Positions 36,834 through 49,884 of a stretch of 64,000 nucleotides of DNA are shown one piece after another. Source of the DNA: Lycorma delicatula (lineage: Eukaryota > Arthropoda > Insecta > Hemiptera > Fulgoridae). Every line of letters starts with the position of its first letter. The first letter of the stretch is position 1. The stretch covers positions 198,288,034-198,352,033 of the forward strand of contig NC_134456.1 of the NCBI RefSeq assembly GCF_047948215.1, written 5' to 3'. The notes under the pieces were generated by a model, which ran no database searches, had not been told where the DNA came from, and saw nothing but the letters and a program-made list of their open reading frames with translations. Made by a program: the position numbers and the translations under genes.

Positions 36834-38029
36834 AAGCAAATAAGCAAATAAATATTAATAATCTCAGAATGATAACATTTAGCAATATTCATTCCTTTAT
36901 TGTGTACAATATTCAACCTTTATTGTGTTAAAATCTGCTGATGCTTTCTTTTGCTATACTGACTTACACAAAGCATGTTTAGTCAGAACAGAACACATTG
37001 TTGAATATTAAATAAACAAAAAAACAGTTCTTTGGTGAATTTATTAACAAAGTTATTGCCTGAATTGTAGCTAGGAGTACTACTGCACAACTACCAGATG
37101 TATTACAATTTCTAAGCACTGAGATTAAATCATGACATTTGAAGTTACTAGATAAAAGTAACATAAAATATTGCCTCAATTCATTTATTTAGTCACAAGT
37201 ATTGCATAATGTTAAGAATAATATAATAGTCTTGTGAAACTTAATAAGGTTTTATGTCTAACAGAACTTTCCCAGATCCATCAATTAGTTTCAGACTTCC
37301 TAAGAAAAACAATTCAAGGTGGAAGATAAGAAGTCAAGCATTGCCATGGTGAAAACCTGTACAATGAAAGTAGCCTATACACATCAGCCAGTTTAGAAGT
37401 GAAAGTATTTTGTATGTTTTTATATGGTTAAAAAACATACAACAAAGCTAATGAATTTTAAATAAGTAGGAATTAAAATAAATTAGACACTGCATCAGTT
37501 TTAATAGATATATTATTTAAAACTAACATTAATGAATATTCTCATCAAACACTAGTGTAAATTTAATTATTCTTATTCAGTCATAAACAATACCAAAATA
37601 ATACAGAAAAGTAGTATGTTTACATTACCAAGTACTTCATATATTTATGCATAAAAAATAATTTATTATTCATAACTAAAAAATGTTTAATGTAAATTTC
37701 TAACATTAACAGTTTTTTCATAATGTTATACAATATAGAATATAATTTAAGCAAACAGTAAATATACAGTTGTTCAAAATGCATAAGATTTTTTTATTAT
37801 CAAACTCTTTTGAAACTGAACTATAATTAACTTTCTTTAAAAATTCTATTTAACACTTTAGCTGCCAAGTTGTGTTTTTAATATTCTTCCTAACGGCCTA
37901 ATATGTTATCCGTGAATCATTGATTTAAATCTATTTCTTTCTGCAGGCTGGATGTATCTATATAAGCAGTAGACTACATTCACCGGCTTGTGTATCAACT
38001 GTATACATAGAAAATTTCAATCTTATGTA
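36834..38029. other. AT-rich spacer, nothing recognised
   Basis: No gene, RNA or repeat was recognised. Confidence 0.5.
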
Positions 38030-38040
38030 TTTTTAATAAC

Positions 38041-38217
38041 ATCTCTTTTTTATTTTTTTTTTTAGCCTCCATTAGGTATTGGTTCAAAGGATGAGATGAA
38101 ATGACAATATTATAGAGATGAGATGACATGTGAAAATGCCATGCCTTACCAGTATTCAAACCCAGGACCTCCTGATGAAAGGCCAAGATGCTACCATTTG
38201 AGCCACAGAGGCCAGCA
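38041..38217 (-). mobile_element. tRNA-derived SINE, family 2
   Basis: On minus, the head contains an A box (TGGCTCAAATGGTAGC) and a B box (GGTTTGAATACT). A GGCATGGCATTTTCACATG body and a tail of CATCCTTTGAACCAATACCT...GGAGGCTAAAAAA follow. TTTTTAATAAC at 38030-38040 recurs just after 38217, a likely 11-bp target duplication. The tRNA head differs from that of SINE family 1, but the 3' tail is similar. Confidence 0.75.
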
Positions 38218-38229
38218 TTTTTTTAATAA

Positions 38230-39300
38230 CCTCCTGCTGCAACATAACATAATGGTTTCTTAATTTTCCCTGTAGTTGGCTACACTGATCCCGACAAAAC
38301 TAGGTGGCTATACTGATCCCTTGACCAAACAATGTTTTCAAAATTTTTGAAACACTTGTTTTTTCTATGTGTTAAAACTTTGTTTATAATGACTAACTCT
38401 GACCAGATTAGAGATTTATTAACTGAATTATAAGGTGACAGTGACATAACTGTAACTGAAGAAAGTGATTAAGTATATTTTGTAACTGTACTGGTTTGGA
38501 TGACAAGTGATGATCGACTCCCAACTGAAACTGTTTCAAGAAAACAAAAAAAAGAATACTAATAATCAAAACTTGAATAATTGTAACATAGTGTTGTCAC
38601 TGTTACCCCTAGTGTTGCCATTCAGGGAATGACAAGTTCAAAATTATTTAAAATCAAGTAACTTGCATGATTTCAATTTTAGTGTTATCAGAGGCATTCA
38701 AGACCACATTTTTTTTGTGATTTCAAGGTATAGTTAGGGAAACTGATTGTTAAATTTATTTTTAGATGATCCTGTTGTTCATAATACAAAAAACTAATCA
38801 TTATGCAGAACACTATGTAAGTCATTGTAAACAAAACTTCTACTGAACACTTTACCATTACGGGGTGAACCAAATAAAAAAAAAAATACATAAATTCTTA
38901 AGTTTTTTTGTGGATTGGTCTACATAAAAAAAACCAATATACAGAACTAGTGGTCTCATAATGTATTATATAATAGTGAGTTATCCAAAGAAAACCCTAG
39001 AAGCTGCTTTGAGTAACTTTTAAATAATTTACATTTTTTTAATAATGAAGCACAGCTAAGACAAAACAATGGATAAAACCTAAGTACTTATTGATGCCTT
39101 AAATGAAAATTTAAAGTTTGTAGGTTATACTTTCATCAGTAATTTCCAGGAAACCCCATAAATATGGCATAAAAATTTATAAACTTAATGTCAGTTGAGG
39201 AATATGCAGATATGAAGTGGGAAGAAAGCAACTTTTTTTAATCAGGAGTTATCTGAAATAGTAGTATTGGACATAATATCACTTTTACTCAACTCTGGAG
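38230..39300. other. AT-rich spacer, nothing firm
   Basis: No host gene was recognised. Decayed upstream parts of the piggyBac relic may begin near 39190. Confidence 0.4.
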
Positions 39301-39740
39301 TAGCATTAATCAAGATAATTTCTATACGGGCGTTAGAGCTTAGCACTATAGTTCAATCAAAAGACACATCTTGTTAGAACCTCTCAAACCATAATAAGCT
39401 TAATCCTATACCAGGAGTCAACACTAACCTAAAAAGGAGAGAAATGATTGCCCTTCAAAGCCATTCACTACAATGGAAATTCCTGTAATAATTGAAGTGA
39501 ATACAAGTAAAAGAGAAATAAAGAAGCCAATTGACCATTTTAGAATACAATGCAATCAAATCGTATATTGACTTAACCGATCAGTCAGTAGGAAAAGGAG
39601 TAAAATGGTATCATAAATTACCCATAACATTCCTTACAAATATACTGCTGTTGTAAATGTCTTTACAGTTTTTGAAATGTAAATACTGAATTTACGGAAA
39701 ACCTGCTGTTTTAATACACAGTGCATCAAATGTTCAATTA
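39300..39740 (+). pseudogene. piggyBac transposase relic
   Basis: In mixed frames: LKRREMIALQSHSLQWKF near 39430-39485, corresponding to the piggyBac LKKGE...W(K)D segment, then IDLTDQSVGKGVKWYHKLP near 39555-39630, corresponding to the (G)VDxxDQ...RKxxKWYxKL block that holds the last catalytic Asp. Stops and frame changes are frequent. TTAA ends were not identified. Confidence 0.5.
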
Positions 39741-42700
39741 ACCTAATCCTCAACAAACAACGAATCATAAACATGAATTACAAAAAAGATATTAAATCAC
39801 ATTTGATTTAATAAATCAAATGACATATCAAAGACAAATGTTTAATATCATATACATGATCACATGCAGCTAAGATTTCAAACAAGTTAACGTAAACTGT
39901 TCCGGTTGTGTTGAAGAACGCTCATGTGTTTATCTTGCAGAAATCACTCCGCCACATTAAAAGTATAGCTTTTTTTTAATAGTTATATTATACTTTGCAT
40001 AGTTGTAAGTTTATTTTTCCTTTCTGTTATTTATAGACTTCATTTAACGCATTTCAACTATCATGGGGATATATTGACTTATAATGGGCAGAGTATGATT
40101 TTATCAATACAAATTTAATTTTGCTGGGAATATAAATAATGCTATTTAACAGTAAATTTCTTTTGCTATGTAATATCATTAAAAAATATAACTCTTATTT
40201 TATTATCCTGTTTTTTTTACCATGTTATGAAAGCAGAATTTTCATTTTCAAGGCCGTATGCACTTAAAAAATAGACTAGTTATCATCTTTTGATAACTGT
40301 TTCATTTTATGAATCATTATTTGTATTCAGAAAGAGTTTTCAGCTCAAAAATATTCTTGGCCTGGTGCAAAAAATAATTTTTACACCTAAGATAAGGAGT
40401 TTATTCTTAACGTGCATCATTATACACACATGGACTGGATAAGGTAAACTTTTGGGTATTGAATTAATACACACAGCAGTTAAAGTATTAAATGCATTTT
40501 GAGCATTAAATTGAGACCGCTGCTCAATATAAGTTTACTTTATTTCATCAACTTATCGATTGATATAATGTTTTAAGAAAAAATAAAAATTTTACACAAA
40601 AAATAAATCACCTGGATGCATTATAAACAATTACAAACTTATATGAATACACAAGAACCAGGTACTTACGCACAAATAAAAAAAATATTTTCATACATGT
40701 ACAAACACACACACACACATTTATATACAGTGAGTATTCATACACACAGTCTGACAACATTTATAATTAGAACATATCAATTCAAAATTATAGTACTAAG
40801 TTATAAATCCATATTTCATTTTATTGCTGTACATCAGTGTCCTCATGTAAAATAATAAATGACTTAATTCTTCATTACTTTATATATACGGTCACTTAAT
40901 TCCTATTTAACCTATATATTACAATTCCATTGGATGGATATTTCAAACATAAAATGAGTAATACAAAAATTATAAATTATTAAATTTAATGTTAAAAGAC
41001 AAGAAACCTCCATTATTTAGCAGTTTCCCCCATTTTATATGAAGGTCCACATTAGTTCAACAACACGTCACAAGATTATCTTACAATCTCTTTCCACAGA
41101 TTAATCCCATATAATAAATTATTTTAATTAAACTATCGTATAAAGATTATCTCTGAAAACAAAAGTACTAGGCCTAAATAAATCGGTAATGTATTACTAA
41201 ATAAATGAAAGCAGTTGTTAATGAAAACTTAAACCGGTATTTTTATATAATTTTAAGTTTTATTTTCTGTTTTTTTTTATTCATTTAATAAATTGTTTTT
41301 CTCTATTAAGTAATGAAAAAAAAACAAGTTAACTATAACTGACAATACAAGCAACAGTTCATAAAAATGTTCTGATAATTTGGTGTCAAATTAAACTAAT
41401 AGATTATAAAGTTTTAATCTTCTTTCAAAGTTCATTTACTATGATAAATGCATTATATAAAAATGTGATGTAATACTAAGATATTAAAGTAACCCAAAAT
41501 GACAAAAATTAAATATTACATTCACAAAATAATAATCAGTTCACAATTTTCAGCTGATCAAGCTATAACCTGCAATGAAATAATCCCTTAAAAAATATGT
41601 TATTTCTACAACTTAGGAAATGTATTGTTGATAAACTTCAAATGTCAGACAGATCAATGCTTTTTATATTAACAACAACATTAACTCAACATGCTTTTTA
41701 TATTAAAGAGTTTAAAAATTTAGTTTTCTTAAAATGATTATTATTATATAATTACACTACTTCTTCTGCATTGTAATTAAAAAGCCCAATTACAGCTGAG
41801 TTTTTCCAATCCAGATTTGTTCACAGACATTTATTTTGTTGTGAATGGACATAAATACTTTTAGTTACCATTCCATGGTAATATAAGTTATCAGTTACCA
41901 CTCATGGTAACTGAAAGAAGCCTATAAATGAGAATTAAATTATCTTGAATACAGGTCAAGTAATAATTTTAAAGAATAACAAGAATTTTTACACATGTTT
42001 AATGAATTTTTTTAAAAGAGCTTCATAAAACAATATTCTAATAATACATGAAGAGAGTAACAACAGGATTAAGTTTTTTGTTTTTTAATACAATACCCAA
42101 CAAGAAAGGGTACTTATTTCAATTAAATGGTCCATTAGAATTTAACACTTTTATTTGACAACCTCAATGATGGAGAGTATAATTGTGTTGTCATTACTGA
42201 ACAGAAATAGAAACTATTAGAATGTATTAATAAAGGCCATCCAGTGTAAAATGTTATAAGATGTCTGTAACTATGGTAAATGAATTACCAGTGACTTGAA
42301 ATATACTTTACATATATATTTAATAAATTACAGGATACTTCTTTAATATAGTAAATTTTTTTTTAATGTTGTAATTAAAAAGCTCTTTGAACATCTTATA
42401 TAGTTTATAATGTATCCTTTTCACAGACCTGCTGGGCCGATTAAACAGTCCACTATGCAACATAATAGTGGATAAAAATTTAAATTTCTTTTTCATGGAG
42501 TAAAAGAAAAATCAGATCTATAATTTCCTTTATCGATACAAGATCCACTCCATAAACAGAAATTGCTTTCAAAACGTATTTATAACATATCAGTGAACAC
42601 AAAAAAATTCCATCACATAGTATAAAATAATATAAAAATAAAACATTTGTGATGTTTTACAAAATTAGAAAAAAATAATAAATTGTTAGAAGAAACTTAT

Positions 42701-42999
42701 TGCAACTATATAGTTCATATAAGACACAGTACAAGAAAACATTTTTTACAAATGTATTCAAATTAACATCACGTCATGTACAAAAATATAACTATTTAAA
42801 TACATTTTAAAACACATTATGTTTAATTTTACATACAATGCAGAATATTTAATTAAAACATTTTAATGTTAACTTTTATATTGTAAAACCTCTTTTAGAT
42901 GATAAAACCTACAGTAGTCTTTTGACTTTGATAGATACAAATTTTTATCGAAAATCTTATTACTTGTAAGGAATTATTTAATATTCAGAACATCTGCAA
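39741..42999. other. Possible 3' UTR / non-coding AT-rich sequence
   Basis: No coding region was recognised. If the terminal exon at 43000-43035 is real, its 3' UTR lies in the upper part of this stretch on the minus strand. A short (AC)n run is at about 40707-40720. Confidence 0.4.
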
Positions 43000-43035
43000 C
43001 TATTTTGGATTTACCATGATGCTCCCGCCTCCATC
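43000..43035 (-). CDS. Candidate last coding exon of a minus-strand gene
   Basis: On minus, a good polypyrimidine acceptor (CAATTTTTACAG) is followed by 36 bases reading DGGGSIMVNPK and a TAG stop in phase 0. Phase 0 is also the end phase of the polyglutamine exon at 61785-61891, so the two could be joined through an ~18.7 kb intron. The sequence is GC-richer than its surroundings. The gene is not identified, and the exon is too short to be certain. Confidence 0.3.
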   Translation of the reverse strand, partial: DGGGSIMVNPK

Positions 43036-43539
43036 CTGTAAAAATTGACAAATAATTACATGATATTTAATTATAAATTTCTAATTGATTTTTGACAAAT
43101 TGAATAAATACTAATAAACACTGTAAAAGTATCATAGATTTATTTGAAAAATAGAAAACTGACCTTTCATTTGAAAATCGCATACAAATTTAAAACTCTC
43201 AGCAGTTTGGTACTATTCTAAAACACAAATTATTATATTACACGCATACATAAAGTTTTTACTGAAAAATTAATTTTATATGATGTACTTGAGTAGATTT
43301 TAAAAACCATATATTGCTGATCTGCACTTCAAGGATGCCCATTATATCACTTAGAATTCAAAATGAAAGAAACACTTGAAAGATATATGGCATGAACCAA
43401 TCAATGGAGAAAAAAAAAAAGATATTTTAAACAATAATAATAAAAACCTTGTTCTTTTCCACATTCTTCTTGAGAGTTTCAATTTATTTGAAGAGAACCT
43501 GCAGGAATTATGGAAATTATGTGTAAAAATTGATAATAA

Positions 43540-44660
43540 AATGTTACATGCAATGAGCTCAGGATAATCCAGTATCTGTGCCTATTTGTGCAATTCAAGC
43601 TAATTTTTTTTTTAAAACTTTGTTTAGAGGGAGATTCTAAAGCATCTTCTGGATGGTTAAATATACTTAAGCACCACCACAGCATCTGTTAAATCACCAT
43701 TCAAGTGGAAAAATTAAGTGGTAATGAAGAAGGAGCTGATAAATTTATAAAAGATTCAATGAATTCATTACAAAAGAAAATTTAAATCACTGTCAAATTT
43801 ATAATGCAGTCAAAAGTGGGCATAATTGGAAGTGCTTACTTATGCGAACTTCAGCCTTTGAAAGAGAATAAACATGCACCTGGTCACAAAGAAAGCAAAG
43901 AGAGATTAACTATCATGTTCTGTTTTAATGCTTCTGGTAAACATAAAATGAAATTAATGATCATTGGTAAGTCTAAGAAACTGTGATCATTCAAAGATAC
44001 TGAAGTTAAAAATTTATCAGTGTATTATCGCAATCAGGAAGGAGCTTGGATGGACCAGAAAATTTTTAAAAGGGTGGTTCACCGAAAGATTTGTACATTA
44101 TGCCCACAAGCATCTGAGATCAAAGGGTCTTCCTGAGAAAGCAATTTTGTTTTAGACAATGCTCCTCATTCTAACAAAAATTTTTTAAAATCTGATGGAG
44201 ATATTTACCTCCAAATGTAACTGCATTAATTAACCCCTTGGTCTATCGGCTGAACCAAGGGGTCACTTGCAATCAATAACAATATTAGAGAGTTATTTTC
44301 TTCAAAAAATAATTCTAAAGGGAAATGATTTCAAATCATTTTATAAAGAATTTACGATCTTGGATGCTATTTACATAGTCTCAGAAGCATGGCAAAAGGT
44401 TAAATCCACTAATCTTGCAAGATCATGGAGAAAGATTATTACAGAAACCAATGTAGAAGAGGAGCCTGCATCAAATATGTTAAAGGAAGTCCTCAGCAGT
44501 AACAATATTGATGAAAATAATATAACTGAGTGGATGGAATGTGATAAAAATGATCACGGATTTGAGACACTGACAGATGAGAAGATGAAGATAGTAATGA
44601 TGAAGTTGAAACTATGGAACAAAAGGCCATGCACTCTAATACGCAGGTCTCCTTGACTAT
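43540..44660 (+). pseudogene. Tigger/pogo-type transposase relic
   Basis: Plus-strand frames show the DDE domain of pogo-superfamily (Tigger/jerky-like) transposases. GHKESKERLTIMFCFNASGK and KLMIIGKSKK are at about 43885-43982. HLRSKGLPEKAIL is followed by LDNAPHSN-like sequence with the catalytic Asp near 44110-44175, then an altered IQPMDQG block at 44230-44265. The C-terminal stretch TILDAIYIVSEAWQKVKSTN with LARSWRK is at about 44350-44430. Upstream, decayed CENP-B-like helix-turn-helix sequence reaches to about 43540. Frameshifts and stops show it is dead. Confidence 0.75.
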
Positions 44661-46580
44661 TTGGAGGATCAGGACAACAGTTCCTTATGCGATGTTATTA
44701 TACTATGCAAATTACAAAATTCAACTAAAAGAGTTTTACTAAAACAACAATCTATCATGTCTTATTAAAAAAAATCTGAAAGAGTAAAAAGCATAATTTA
44801 TTAATTTTTTTTAAAGTCTGTATTTTTTTCTCATTAGCTACTGCATTTTTAATAAGTGTTTGTTAATGCATTACGTAGAAATACACTACTGTATGTAACA
44901 CTCTATGTACAATATTAGTGAAGAGTGAAAATTCATTATATGTTAACAAGTATTTTCAATAAACTTCTGGATATTACTTTTACCAATTACGTAATAGTGC
45001 TGTGTAGTATACTGTATTTTATTTTATTATTTACCTTAATATACCTTAATATAATAATGCATGTAAACACGGTATTGCAGTAGAGACCTATTAGGTTATT
45101 TTATGACATTCATTATTACATTTTTTTTTTTTGGTTCAACTGTGATTTTGCTATGATTTGTATTATCCACAACCATTTTCCCAGTTGTTATCACAAATAA
45201 TCAGGAGTTGGTTGTACTTAAATAAATATTAATATAACACCTGACATGGAAGTTATGGAATGCTGAAGTTGGACTACCAGAAAACATGTAACAACTTTGG
45301 TATTTTTTAAAGTGATTTATCATAAATTCTAACTGATTTCCTTCAAATAAATTTTAACTCTAAATAATAGCATAGAAAACAAGGTATATTATGGTACAAA
45401 ACATTTTTTTTTCCAACAAGTGATTCTTAATATACAACTCTTTGAAGAAGCTTTACGTGTTATGATGCATACTGTAATCTGACTACTACCAGATTTATGA
45501 ATAAATAAATTCTGCTATTCCTCAGTTCCAGAGACTCTTAACTATTAATACTTAGTAGATTTCCCAGTAATAAGTATGATTCTTTCTGGAAAAAGCAACT
45601 AACTCCCATAATTAGCTAGATACGAGCTTGGCTAGTACAATGGAAGCCCTGTGTTCAATTCTCAGCCTGGTAATGAAGTTATAAACAGCAACTAACAGTT
45701 ATTTATTTACTCATTAATTAGTGCATATTTCTCAATATGTTAAAACGTTTTTTGAATGTTCACCCAACCTAAAATAAAAATATTTCTTAAAGAGTGAAGC
45801 AGGTTTCTTGTTACTTTACACTGTATAAAAGATATTCTTATACTCAAAAAATGTAATTCCTGATGAATGCTAGTTTTATGAATTTGAGTTTTAAAGTACT
45901 TTTTACAAAATATCAGTTTCCGCTGACCTCATTCAACCACAGAATCAGCCAAAGATGTGTGATTAAAGTAGAAATATCATATGAATGGATATGCTCATAC
46001 AACACATTTTGGTTTATAATGTGCACCACAATAACATGGATGACTAGATTTTACATCAATCCAAACTGTGCATCATACAAACTGACATTTACATCACTAC
46101 CTGTAAACATGAATTTTAAGACACCCAAAATTCAAATAATTGTGAGTTAGTATTTAAACATCTTAAGATACAATGTTAGCAATGCAAAACATATAAAATG
46201 CACCTTATAAAATAAAACAAACACTTCAATTTTTTTTAATTTCTGTATGAAAAAACTTTAATGTATAAATAAAAAAAAAAATTACATATTTAAAATTTGC
46301 ATGCATACAAACACATAAAACATAATGTTAAAAAGCACAAAGTACAAGTGTAAATAAATCGGAAAACAAGAAAATAATCAAAAATTGCTAACATATAATT
46401 TTATTTAAAATCTATATCTAAAACTAAATCCATCAAAAGAATGGACATTTATAGACTGATTTGTAAAGTCAATGATAGCAATTTAGGATATGTACCCTAA
46501 ACTAAACGAATTGAAACCAGAAGCATTTGGCTTATTATAAATAAAGAGCAGAGAAATCGACCATAGCTCAATAATGCGCA
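44661..46580. other. AT-rich spacer, probably intronic
   Basis: No gene was recognised. A weak tRNA-like B box (TGTTCAATTCTCAG, near 45650) hints at a decayed SINE but is not listed as one. Confidence 0.4.
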
Positions 46581-46902
46581 AAAAAATTAGTTTATTAGAA
46601 GTAAAAGCCTCCTCTATGAATCATGAGACCTTGCCATTGGTGAGGGGGCTTAAGTGCTCAGGGATACAGAGTAGCTGGACCGAAGGTGCAACCATATCGG
46701 AGCGGTATCTGTTGAGAGCCAGACTAAAGAATGATTCCTGAAAGAGGGCAGCAGCTCTTTCAGTAGTTGTTAGGGGCGTGAGTCACAACGGACTGACTTA
46801 AACGGCCATATCAACATCACTCAGTCCTCTGAGTACTGCGCAGCTGAAACTACAGCTGCTTTTTTTCCAAGAAAATGTGGCTCTCTGCATTTACATATAG
46901 CA

Positions 46903-47760
46903 ATGATAGAGGCGCCTTCCTTGGTAAAATATTCCGGAGGTAAACTAGTCCCCCGTTCGGATCTCTGGGTGGGGACTACTAAGGAAGGGGTCACCATAAA
47001 ACTAAAAAATAACATTCTACGAGTCGGAGCGTGGAATGTTATAAGCTTAAAAATGGTTGGTAGGCTAGAAAATTTAAAAAGGGAAATTGATAGGGTAAAT
47101 GTGGATGGATATAGTAGGAATTAGTGAGGTTCGGTGGGAAGAGGAAGGCGACTTTTGGTCAGGTGATTTTAGAGCAATTAACTCAGTTTCAAATAATGGG
47201 CAGGCAGGAGTAGGTTTCATAATGAACAAGAAGATAGGGAAGAGAGTAGAGTATTTCAAAACGCATAGCGATAGAATCATTGAAATAAGGATAAAATCAA
47301 AACCTAAACCGACAACGATTGTTAACATCTATATGCCTACAAGCGCCCATGATGATGATGAGGTAGAGTGTGTATACGAAGAGATTGATGAAGCAATTAA
47401 ACACGTAAAAGGAGATGAAAATTTAATAATAGTTGGAGATTGGAATGCAATCATTGGAAAAGGCAAGGAAGGAAATATAGTGGGTGAATGCGGGCTGGGC
47501 AAAAGGAATGAAAGAGGGTTATAGAGTTTGGCACGAAGTATAATTTAGTAATTGCCAACACCCTATTTAAAAATCATAACAGAAGAATATACACTTGGAA
47601 AAAGCCATGCGATACTGCAAGGTATCAGCTAGATTATATCATGATATAATCTATTTGCTTAACCATGGTTAAGCAAAGATTTAGAAATCAACTCGTTGAC
47701 TGCAAAACTTACCCTGGAGCAGACATTGATAGCGACCATAATTTGGTGATAATGAAATGT
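46903..47760 (+). pseudogene. RTE-like AP endonuclease, copy 2
   Basis: Frames give LRVGAWNVISLK, then GISEVRWEEEGDFWSGDF, INSVSNNGQAGVGF, IVNIYMPTSA, IVGDWNAIIGK and, after the palindromic insertion, SDHNLVIMK. These are the motifs of an apurinic-type LINE endonuclease, in order. The reading frame is interrupted three times. Confidence 0.82.
47631..47677. repeat. Two adjacent perfect palindromes in RTE copy 2
   Basis: A 22-bp palindrome at 47631-47652 and a 24-bp palindrome at 47654-47677 (centre AACCATGGTT). They arise from a 24-bp inverted-duplication insertion between codons for LDYIM and VKQRFRN and are shared with copy 1. Confidence 0.87.
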
Positions 47761-49884
47761 AGATTGGGGTTTAAAAACCTGAAGAAAAGGTGTCAGATGA
47801 ATCGGTGGAATTTAGAGAAGCTTGAGGAAGAGGAGGTAAAGAAGATTTTTGAGGAGGACATCGCAAGAGGTCTAAGTAAAAAAGATAAGGTAGAAAATGT
47901 AGAAGAAGAATGGGAGAATGTTAAAAAGGAAATTCTTAAATCAGCAGAAACAAACTTAGGCGGAATAAACAGAACTGGTAGAAAACCTTGGGTTTCAGAC
48001 GATATATTGCAGCTGATGGATGAATGTAGAAAATATAAGAATGCTAGTGATGAAGAAAGTAAAAGGAACTATCGGCAATTAAGAAATGCTATAAACAGGA
48101 AGTGCAAACTGGCGAAAGAAGAGTGGATTAAAGAAAAGTGTTCAGAAGTGGAAAGAGAAATGAACATTGGTAAAATAGACGGAGCATACAGGAAAGTTAA
48201 GGAAAATTTTGGAGTACATAAATTAAAATCTAATAATGTGTTAAACAAAGATGGTACACCAATATATAATACGAAAGGTAAAGTCGATAGATGGGTGGAA
48301 TATATTGAAGAGCTATACGGAGGAAATGAATTAGAAAATGGTGTTATAGAAGAAGAAGAGGAAGTTGAGGAGGATGAAATGGGAGAAACAATACTGAGAT
48401 CTGAATTTAAGAGAGCATTAAAAGATCTATATGGCAGAAAGGCTCCTGGAATAGACGGAATACCTGTAGAATTACTGCGCAGTGCAGGTGAGGAAGCGAT
48501 TGATAGATTATACAAACTGGTGTGTAAGATTTATGAAAAAGGGGAATTTCCGTCAGACTTAAAAAAAAGTGTTACAGTCATGATACCAAAGAAAGCAGGG
48601 GCAGATAAATGTGAAGAATACAGAACAATTAGTTTAACTAGTCGTGCATCAAAAATCTTAACTAGAATTCTATACAGAAGAATTGAGAGGAGAGTGGAAG
48701 AAGTGTTAGGAGAAGACCAATTTGGTTTCAGGAAAAGTATAGGGACAAGGGAAGCAATTTTAGGCCTCAGATTAATAGTAGAAGGAAGATTAAAGAAAAA
48801 CAAACCAACATACTTGGCGTTTATAGACCTAGAAAAGGCATTCGATAACGTAGACTGGAATAAAATGTTTAGCATTTTAAAAAAATTAGGGTTAAATACA
48901 GGGATAGAAGAACAATTGCTAACATGTACAGGAACCAAACAGCAACAGTAACAATTGAAGAACATAAGAAAGAAACCGTAATAAGAAAGGGAGTCCGACA
49001 AGGATGTTCCCTATCTCCGTTACTTTTTAATCTTTACATGGAACTAGCAGTTAATGATGTTAAAGAACAATTTAGATTCGGAGTAACAGTACAAGGTGAA
49101 AAGATAATGATGCTACGTTTTGCTGATGATATAGTAATTCTAGCCGAGAGTAAAAAGGATTTAGAAGAAACAATGAACGGCATAGATGAAGTCCTACGCA
49201 AGAAATATCGCATGAAAATAAACAAGAACAAAACAAAAGTAATGAAATGTAGTAGAAATAACAAAGATGGACCACTGAATGTGAAAATAGGAGGAGAAAA
49301 GATTATGGAGGTAGAAGAATTTTGTTATTTGGGAAGTAGAGTTACTAAAGATGGACGAAGCAGGAGCGATATAAAATGCCGAATAGCACAAGCTAAACGA
49401 GCCTTCAGTAAGAAATATAATTTGTTTACATCAAAAATTAATTTAAATGTCAGGAAAAGATTTTTGAAAGTGTATGTTTGGAGTGTCGCTTTATATGGAA
49501 GTGAAACTTGGACAATCGGAGTATCTGAGAAGAAAAGATTAGAAGCTTTTGAAATGTGGTGCTATAGGAGAATGTTAAAAATCAGATGGGTGGATAAAGT
49601 GACAAATGAAGGAGGTATTGCGGCAAATAGATGAAGAAAGAAGCATTTGGAAAAATATAGTTAAAAGAAGAGACAGACTTATAGGCCACATACTAAGGCA
49701 TCCTGGAATAGTCGCTTTAATATTGGAAGGACAGATAGAAGGAAAAAATTGTGTAGGCAGGCCGCGTTTGGAATATGTAAAACAAATTGTTAGGGATGTA
49801 GGATGTAGAGGGTATACTGAAATGAAACGACTAGCACTAGATAGGGAATCTTGGAGAGCTGCATCAAACCAGTCAAATGACTGA
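47665..49884 (+). pseudogene. RTE-like reverse transcriptase, copy 2
   Basis: A 428-residue open frame (47665-48951) covers the linker and the first RT blocks (KAPGIDGIPVELL, FGFRKSIGTREAI, AFIDLEKAFDNVDW). It then runs out of frame after KKLG because of a one-base deletion near 48894. The next frame (48924-49634) holds VRQGCSLSPLLFNLYMEL, MLRFADDIVIL, YLGSRVTKDGRS and ALYGSETWT. A further shift near 49610 leads to VLRQIDEERSIWKNI and the RTE/BovB-like end ALDRESWRAASNQSND. Antisense open frames here are shadows. Confidence 0.87.

Noticed and set aside
40616..40855. Plus-strand ORF with THTHTH run
   Set aside because: Translated (AC)n microsatellite with no coding signature.
45620..45700. 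Third SINE (B-box-like TGTTCAATTCTCAG)
   Set aside because: Only one box is convincing, with no shared tail and no target duplication.
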